Below are positions 57,895-64,000 of a stretch of 64,000 nucleotides of DNA, piece by piece (the first letter of the stretch is position 1; each line of letters starts with the position of its first letter). The notes below the pieces were generated by a model. That model searched no databases. It was not told the origin of the DNA and saw only the letters and a list, made by a program, of their open reading frames with translations. The stretch is from NCBI GenBank assembly GCA_019671005.1, contig CM033719.1:20262750-20326749 (forward strand), written 5' to 3'. The translations under genes and the position numbers were made by a program. This DNA is from Hibiscus mutabilis (taxonomy: Eukaryota; Streptophyta; Magnoliopsida; Malvales; Malvaceae).

Positions 57895-58570
57895 ATCAAC
57901 TTGTCCCATGGCACCTTCTCTCGCCTTGCTCGAATTTCCTGCTAAATTAGTTTAACTGAACTAAAAGAGCTACCAATCAAACCATTCACAACACTTGCCT
58001 GCTCCCTAAGATGAAGCAAACACCTACAAATCCAACTGTAGTTCTGTGGATAGTTCAATTTCCAAAAACTTCAACTTTTAATGGCATACGCTTGTAACCA
58101 AGCAACCCAAATCAACCCTTCTTGAAGTAGGACTTCCCTAATGAGAAAGATGAAGCAAGCAGTATTCCAACTAGCAATGTCCTTCAATCCAAGCCTTCCC
58201 TCAGATCATGGGTAACATATTTTAGACCAACCCACTCTGGAACCCTTAATAGCCGTCTCTTCACTTTTCCAGTAAAACCGTGCGCATAACTGATTAATTC
58301 CCTTGATGACAGTCCCAAGAAGCATGAGCTGTCTGCTCCAATATTCTTAAATACTAAACATAATTGATTGTATTAGCTGTCATCTTCCTACATAAGACAG
58401 TTTCTTTACCTGCCAAGTCTGCAATCGAGCCGAAATCTTTTCTAACAAAGGAGAACAATCACGCACTGTAAATCTTTTGGTAGCCTCCCAATCTACATGC
58501 TAGTTAATTCATGCACTTCAGCCATCACCTCATCAGAGACTCTAGAAGCAAATGTCTCTGACTTTGGTGT
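57895..58570 (-). pseudogene. LINE (non-LTR retrotransposon) RT C-terminal fragment, decayed
   Basis: Minus-strand translations, with several stops and shifts, give EYWSRQLMLLGTVIKGINQL, then RFYWKSEETAIKGSRVGW, EGRLGLKDIASWNTA and WVAWLQAYAIKS. This is the typical sequence after the RT thumb in plant LINEs, leading to the zinc-binding zf-RVT region. Upstream (58500-58570) lies a piece like the LINE segment FASRVSDEVMAEV. No start, tail or target duplication is discernible. Confidence 0.75.
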
Positions 58571-58608
58571 ATTAAGCCGTAGTCTAGAAAAGGAGTGAAA
58601 GAGTTTTG

Positions 58609-58740
58609 GGGTTTAGGGTTTATGATTTTAGTGTTTAGTGTTTTAGTTTAGGATTTATGGGTTTGAGATTTTCGGTTTTATATTTATGAATTTGGGATTT
58701 TAGGTTTAGTGTTTTAGATTTAACGTTTTAAGTTTAGGAT
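58609..58740 (+). repeat. Degenerate telomere-like (TTTAGGG)-related repeat
   Basis: GGGGTTTAGGGTTTATGATTTTAG continues as variants of TTTAGTGTTT, TTTAGGATTT and TTTAGGTTTAG. Units are mostly 7-9 bp, with only a couple of exact TTTAGGG words. Confidence 0.6.
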
Positions 58741-60008
58741 TAAATCATTTTAATTAAAATTAGGGCCAAATTAAAATAATGTGTAAATATTGAAGGTTAA
58801 ATTTATTATTATTATTATTTAAATTAGGACTAAATTATTCTAATTTACAAAGGTAGAAGATTAAATGTGTTATTATACAAAATTTGTTAACTGTCATGTC
58901 ACTTTCTTAAAGTTCGATAAGAGCTCATTGACCAAATTAAAGCAAATCACAAAATTTAGTGATAACATTGAAATAGTTAAAAATTTAGTTATCAAATTAA
59001 ATAATTAATCAAAATTTAGTAATCATTCGTGAACTTTACCCTTAATTCTAATGTCTAACAAATTTTCTCTAAAAAACAGTTAAATTTGGTTTCAATACAT
59101 TAGGAAACATTATTCTTCAAAAAATTAAAAGAAAAAAATAGAGGGTTTGTAACAAAATTAAAAATCCAACTAACCAATTGAACAGAGCAGCATTTATGGA
59201 TCTTCAATCAATTACGGTGTCGCCCATGCTTCCCCATAAATATTGTTTACATCATCCTACATTTATCAACCATCCACTCTTCTTCTCCTTTTATATTATT
59301 CTTTTAAAAATATTTTCTAGTTATATCAAATTAAACTTGTTAACAATCTTGTGGTTATCTTAGGATGAATATGTTAATTTATTCCTTTATTTAATAGTTT
59401 AATAGGTATTTAATAAAAAATTCATTTATATTTTTTCTCTTATAAAGTATAAAAGGTAATAGGATTTGAACCTTAAATAATGAGAAATTATTTTATGGAC
59501 CTGACTCATTACATTATTTATGATTTTCATTCATTAAAAATAAGTCAATTATTTTTTATGTCACCAATCTATTCATAATCAACTTCTATGTAATGAAAAT
59601 TTTTTTATAAAAAAATTAATTAATTAATTTTTGGTAAAAGAGACCATAAATAACGTAGTGAGCCGATATTATGTAATAATTTTTTTCATATTTAAAGAAC
59701 ACAATCCTTTTATCGTTCTACATATTTAAAGCCGAAAAATCTCTTTTAATTTTCATTTCAAAACAATTCCTTAAAGAGATATATATTAAAAGTAAACAAT
59801 TAATACCAAATCTTACTACCAAATTTTAGGATTCAATATTTTTTTTTTGTTTGAGTAAAATTCATTTAATTTTTTTAGAATATATATTTAAAATTAATAA
59901 TTTTAATTTGATGCATTTAAACTTTATTTTAAATTATTTTTATTAATTCATCTAATAGGGTGAGCTTGAGAAAGCCATGAACAACACGTAACAGTGATAA
60001 GCTTCTTT
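58741..60008 (+). other. AT-rich intergenic DNA upstream of the RING-CH gene
   Basis: Contains (TAA)n near 58807, an ATTAATTAATTAATT run near 59615 and long T/A tracts. No gene recognised. 60009-60408 is presumably promoter and 5' UTR. Confidence 0.5.
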
Positions 60009-60408
60009 TAAAAGAAGCAAGAACAGAAGGAAATGGAACAAAAATAACCAGATCTTCTCTCTTTTTTCTTTTTCCATTGAAAACATGAAGAAGAACACAG
60101 GGTTTCTGGTTTCAAAGCATTGGTGGTGGTTAAACTAGACAAAGTGATTGAAGTGGAAGTTGAACTGGTGTTTTGTTTGTGACATCTGTTAACTAGAGAT
60201 AGAGGGAAGTGTCGGTAGGCCATGTTTCCCACCATCGCTTGCCTTAAATGTGAAATATTGTTCAACTCCACACTTTTCAAGGGAAACCCAGTAACCCACT
60301 TTATTTTTTCCAATCTTCATCTCTTTCCTTTATTTTCTCCTTTGAAACTGTGCAAAGTTTTTTTTTTTTTAAGATTGTTAATTTGGTGGGATTTCTTCCA
60401 TTTTATTG

Positions 60409-63400
60409 ATGAAAGAAATGGAGAACCAAGAAAAAACAGTGACAAAGGAACATGATGTTGGAGATGCTTCTGCAAGACAAGGAAGAGCTGCTGTTCCTAT
60501 TCAACAGGTATTTTCCAGCTCCAATTATGGTTCTTTTGCCTATCAAATGATTGTTCCGAGTTCTTGGGTGTTTTGGAAAACTTTTTAAATTTTGTTCTTG
60601 GATGTTTTGGCTCTATCTCTATGCCAAATCATGAGCTTCTGGTTAATGTTTAATTTGTGTTTTGGCTCTATCTTAGTTTGGATGTTTTTAAATTTGCAGT
60701 AATATAAATCAACTGGTCTAATTCATGTAAGATGCAGGTCATGCTTGTTCACTTGATGTAAAGGTTATGATTCAGGCTGTTTTTCATGGAACCTTGATCT
60801 CATGAGCAAAATTAACTACAAATTCATTAGCTTAACTCTGGAGGATTAGAACTGTTTCTGATCTTTTTGATGTTTAAGGCCAACTTAGAAGTCCACAATT
60901 AATCCTAGAACCGGTTGTCATCATTCCGAATATTGTCCGTAGGACCACCGTAGTCACTGTGAAGTATTTATCGGCCAATCTTTGCAGTAATATGCTAAGA
61001 GTAGCTCTCAAGTGTTGTTCATCATTGTATATTTGCTTGCATAATGATGAATTTTTTTGTTTAGGTTGAAGATTTGGCTGGAATAACTGAGGAAACAATG
61101 GATGCTCGTAATTGGGAGCGAAGCAGCCTCTTTCTCGAGATACCCTCGAGAACTCTGGATGATTCCTCTCAAGAGTCTGTCACAATTAAGATGCCCCAAA
61201 CACCTAGTTTGACACCCAGGAAAGTGAATTTTCTCTTGACACCGAGTCCATCTGATGCAAGGATTAAGGGATCCTCAGGTCCCTCGTCGTCAAAAGGCAA
61301 ATCGTTGAAGAGTCTCTTACCAAAACTAAGCTTCAAGCATAGAAGTATAAGTTCGGATATTGAAAAGGCTGCGAACTTTGCTCCTGATTCTTCTCCGTGT
61401 ACTTCTCTAAGAGAGAAGCCTTCTATCTCAAGGACACTGTCGCTTACTAAGATATTTACTCCTAGGATAAATAGGACATCATCATTGCCTGTGACTCAAA
61501 CTGCAAATTCAAACCCGGATTCCGCAAGCGGTGGAAGCCTAGGTGGCTCTGTAAGTTTCTTTATGTTTTTTTCTTGAATTAGTGGCTATAATTTTATTGG
61601 ATTCAGTTTTGGATCATCCTTTCTATTTATGAAATGAAGAACATTTGGAGTGTTTAGCCTCAGATTAACCTAGTTGGTTTTCGGTTCTGACTTCAATGCA
61701 CGGGGAACGTTAGTTTGTTGCTCAAATTATTGCATAATGTAACATGTCTGCAATCTAATGACCTGGCCAAGTGATGTCTTAATGTTAATTGAAGAACATC
61801 TGAAACTGCCTATAATATATCCTAGATTTCTCCATTCTGAAGTTAGTGATTTCTGTAAAAGGATTTTGCGTGTCGGTATCAAGTTGTTAGTTTCTTTGCA
61901 GAGTAAAGGAAGCATGTTGCAGATAGCTCGCTCGTTTTCAGTTCCTGTAAACGAAAAAGAAGGAAAGTTAAGGAGAATGAATTCTTTCTTTCGAGTGGTT
62001 CCTTCAACTCCACAAGTAAAGGAAGGAGAAATCAGTTCAAATGCTTCAAACGGACCTGATGCTGGTATGTATTCACCTATGTTTATGCATATGTTCAAAA
62101 GTTTGCAAAGTTGAGACGGATCTCAGAAATGAAATCTTAAACCATTAAATCAACGCTTCATATTAGACTAAGATCTTTGTCTGAACGGATTTGACACGAA
62201 ATTAAAAGATACAAAGATTTTAAACCTTAATCTTTTGTCTGCAATGTCTTATAGAAATCTAATTGTTCAGAAAACAGTGTCCCCGATGGCGAGGACATAC
62301 AAGAAGAAGAGGCTGTCTGTAGAATTTGTATGGTTGAACTATGCGAAGGAGGAGAAACACTTAAGATGGAATGTAGCTGCAAAGGCGAGCTCGCGTTGGC
62401 CCACAAAGACTGTGCCGTTAAATGGTTTACCATCAAAGGCAACAAGACATGTGATGTGTGCAAGCAAGAGGTTCAGAATCTACCTGTCACCCTTTTACGA
62501 ATCCAGAGTGTTCAAGCTCGAAATGGTGGAAGAACTCTTCAGGCCGATGTTCATGGATACAGGTAAATAACCATTTCTTACTGACTATGTTACTTGGATT
62601 AGTATCGGGTCTAGACATGTATCAGTCACTCGTATGTTCAATTTTGCTTGTTATATATATATATCTTTGAGTTACAAGGACAATGACGTCTAGCTTTAGT
62701 TCATCCTAAAAGCATACATTATCCCTGCTAAATATCAAGTAAAATCCGAAAAACCAGACTGCTCTATCCTCTCCTATCTTACTCGGTTTAGTATCAGGTC
62801 TAGATATGTATCAGTCACTTATTGGTTTCACCATTGCAGGGTTTGGCAGGAGGTCCCGGTTCTTGTAATCATCAGCATGCTTGCATATTTTTGTTTTCTA
62901 GAGCAGCTTCTGGTATGAAGCAGTTTTTCTTTCTGAAATGTCTCTTTTTTTGCTATTTTATATGTATATCCGTGACATAAAGATAAACCTGCAGGTTGGA
63001 AAAATGGGTACTGGAGCCATTGCTACATCGCTTCCGTTTTCTTGCGTGCTAGGCGTCCTTGCATCCATGACTTCATCAACAATGGGTCAGCTTCGCAACA
63101 TCCTTGAGCTATATAATTAATATTTTCAAGATTTTCAATATCTGTTAAACGTGTTTTTATGTGCGAGGAAATTCAAATGTTGATTAGAAAAATTCCTTTA
63201 AACTGTTCTCTAAGATAATTTTTGACTAAACGTTTTGAATGTTTGGTATTCAGTGAAGCGAAGGTTCATCTGGGTTTACGCATCAATTCAGTTTGCTTTG
63301 GTGGTTTTCTTTGCTCACATATTTTATTCATTGGTAAGTGTTCTCTCTTCATTCACCTTTGTCCGGCACATTGTCGAATAAAAAAGAAAAATATCGGTGC

Positions 63401-63767
63401 AGGGCAATGGGTCATTAAACTACACATTTTTTATTTGGATTTGTAAACATAAATTTTGTGTAAAACATAGTTGATTAGAACCAATTACAGTAACTTTTAA
63501 ATGGTTTTTGGGCTGCAGGTGAAAGTGCATGCAGTACTATCGATCCTCCTTGCAACATTTTCTGGTTTTGGTGTTGCAATGAGTGGGAGTTCTATCATTA
63601 TCGAGATCCAACGATGGAGAAGAAGATGGCAGGCTTGGTCCGACCAGCAGCAGCGTGGTTCCCAAGTTCTGGTACCACCACAGGTCCAACCCCCTCCAGC
63701 AGTTAATTCACGTCAGGGAGTTCTTGATGTAAACCGGCAAGATGCTGGGACTCTTGGCTCAAGTTGA
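60409..63767 (+). CDS. Membrane-anchored RING-CH (MARCH-like) zinc finger protein, probable E3 ubiquitin ligase
   Basis: Eight exons with GT-AG borders and compatible phases: 60409-60507, 61065-61550, 61902-62064, 62271-62562, 62840-62912, 62995-63085, 63254-63333 and 63519-63767 (TGA). Total 1,533 bases, 510 residues. Residues 1-250 are Ser/Thr/Pro-rich (TPSLTPRKVNFLLTPSPSD) and likely disordered. The RING-CH finger is C266-x2-C269-x14-C284-x-C286-x7-H294-x2-C297-x12-C310-x2-C313 (C4HC3). Four hydrophobic segments follow at about 352-371, 376-398, 406-428 and 432-455, then a polar Gln/Pro tail ending GTLGSS. Such proteins recruit an E2 enzyme to ubiquitinate membrane substrates; the substrate here is unknown. 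The exon 4 acceptor at 62270 is chosen because an earlier AG (62254) would bring in an in-frame stop. A second ATG at 60418 is an alternative start. Confidence 0.9.
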
Positions 63768-64000
63768 ACTGATCTGCTCCTCGCCTACTATATCAGATTC
63801 ATCATTTCATTGTTCCTGCAAGGACACGCATTGAAGAGCATGGTTTGCTTCTGTAATATAAAATCGAATAGGCGGTCGTACGTTTCTCGATCATTTAGGC
63901 CAAATGGAAGAGAAGGGTAAAAAACCTGCCCAACTACCTTGCAAATTTATGTTAGTGTTTCGAGGTCGACTGAAACACCCCTACCGGTCCCGTAGTTGCC
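63768..64000 (+). other. 3' UTR and downstream of the RING-CH gene
   Basis: Unique, non-repetitive sequence continuing to the window edge. TAATATAAAATCGAATA near 63855 is a weak polyadenylation-like stretch. The transcript end is not defined. Confidence 0.45.

Noticed and set aside
60008..60313. Minus-strand 101-codon frame upstream of the RING-CH gene
   Set aside because: Ser/Thr-rich translation across a 5' UTR/promoter with no similarity to known proteins and no splice or promoter context.

Overview
The window is plant nuclear DNA, almost certainly from a eudicot. It has AT-rich intergenic DNA, spliced genes with GT-AG introns and plant-type LTR retrotransposons. The retrotransposon ORF1 proteins resemble a type I associate with Malvaceae (cotton relatives), but the family assignment is an inference. 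Three host loci are recognisable: a decayed UBA2-type RNA-binding protein gene (26315-27817, minus), a complete eIF3 subunit i gene (29960-34141, minus, 8 exons, 326 aa) and a complete membrane RING-CH (MARCH-like) E3 ligase gene (60409-63767, plus, 8 exons, 510 aa).

Layout. 1-5877 is a decayed Ty1/copia element whose left LTR is cut by the window edge. 5878-7958 is intergenic: a Ty3/gypsy scrap, a 140-bp duplication, and a stretch that is probably the displaced 3' UTR of the UBA2 locus. 7964-26289 is a complete 18.3-kb Ty3/gypsy element of the Tat/Ogre type (element 1; TSD TATAT; LTRs about 3.05 kb). Then come the UBA2 pseudogene, about 2 kb of intergenic DNA, the eIF3i gene with a telo-box/site II promoter, and a MITE-rich stretch (34.3-38.7 kb). 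38685-56469 is a second element of the same family and orientation (element 2; 17.8 kb; TSD GCACT; LTRs about 2.8 kb). 56.5-60.0 kb holds a cluster of CGTATCGATACG palindromes, a LINE fragment and degenerate telomere-like repeats. The RING-CH gene fills the right end.

The two Ogre-like elements share one plan: LTR, tRNA-Arg-type primer site, twin leader hairpins, ORF1 (plant-mobile-domain-like plus coiled coil), gag, protease with a G-patch-like motif, an intron-like gap, RT and RNase H, a second RNase H, integrase, a long structured 3' UTR, polypurine tract, LTR. Neither can encode a full protein set. Element 1 has nonsense changes that are mostly C-to-T or G-to-A. Element 2 has an intact RT frame surrounded by many small indels, often where CAG or CTG reads CG.

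The most unusual feature is the RNA-level architecture of these elements. Between integrase and the 3' LTR each carries 14 to 19 tandem hairpins with a nearly constant TATATAGGA loop. The stems vary, but they vary in a compensated way. A five-hairpin block of about 225 bp is repeated twice in element 1 and three times in element 2. The leader holds two more hairpins built on the same principle (constant TATCGT loop, compensated stems), and a third hairpin family has a GAAAACCCG-type loop. Tandem repeats in Tat/Ogre 3' UTRs are known; the covarying hairpin organisation is what I think deserves attention.
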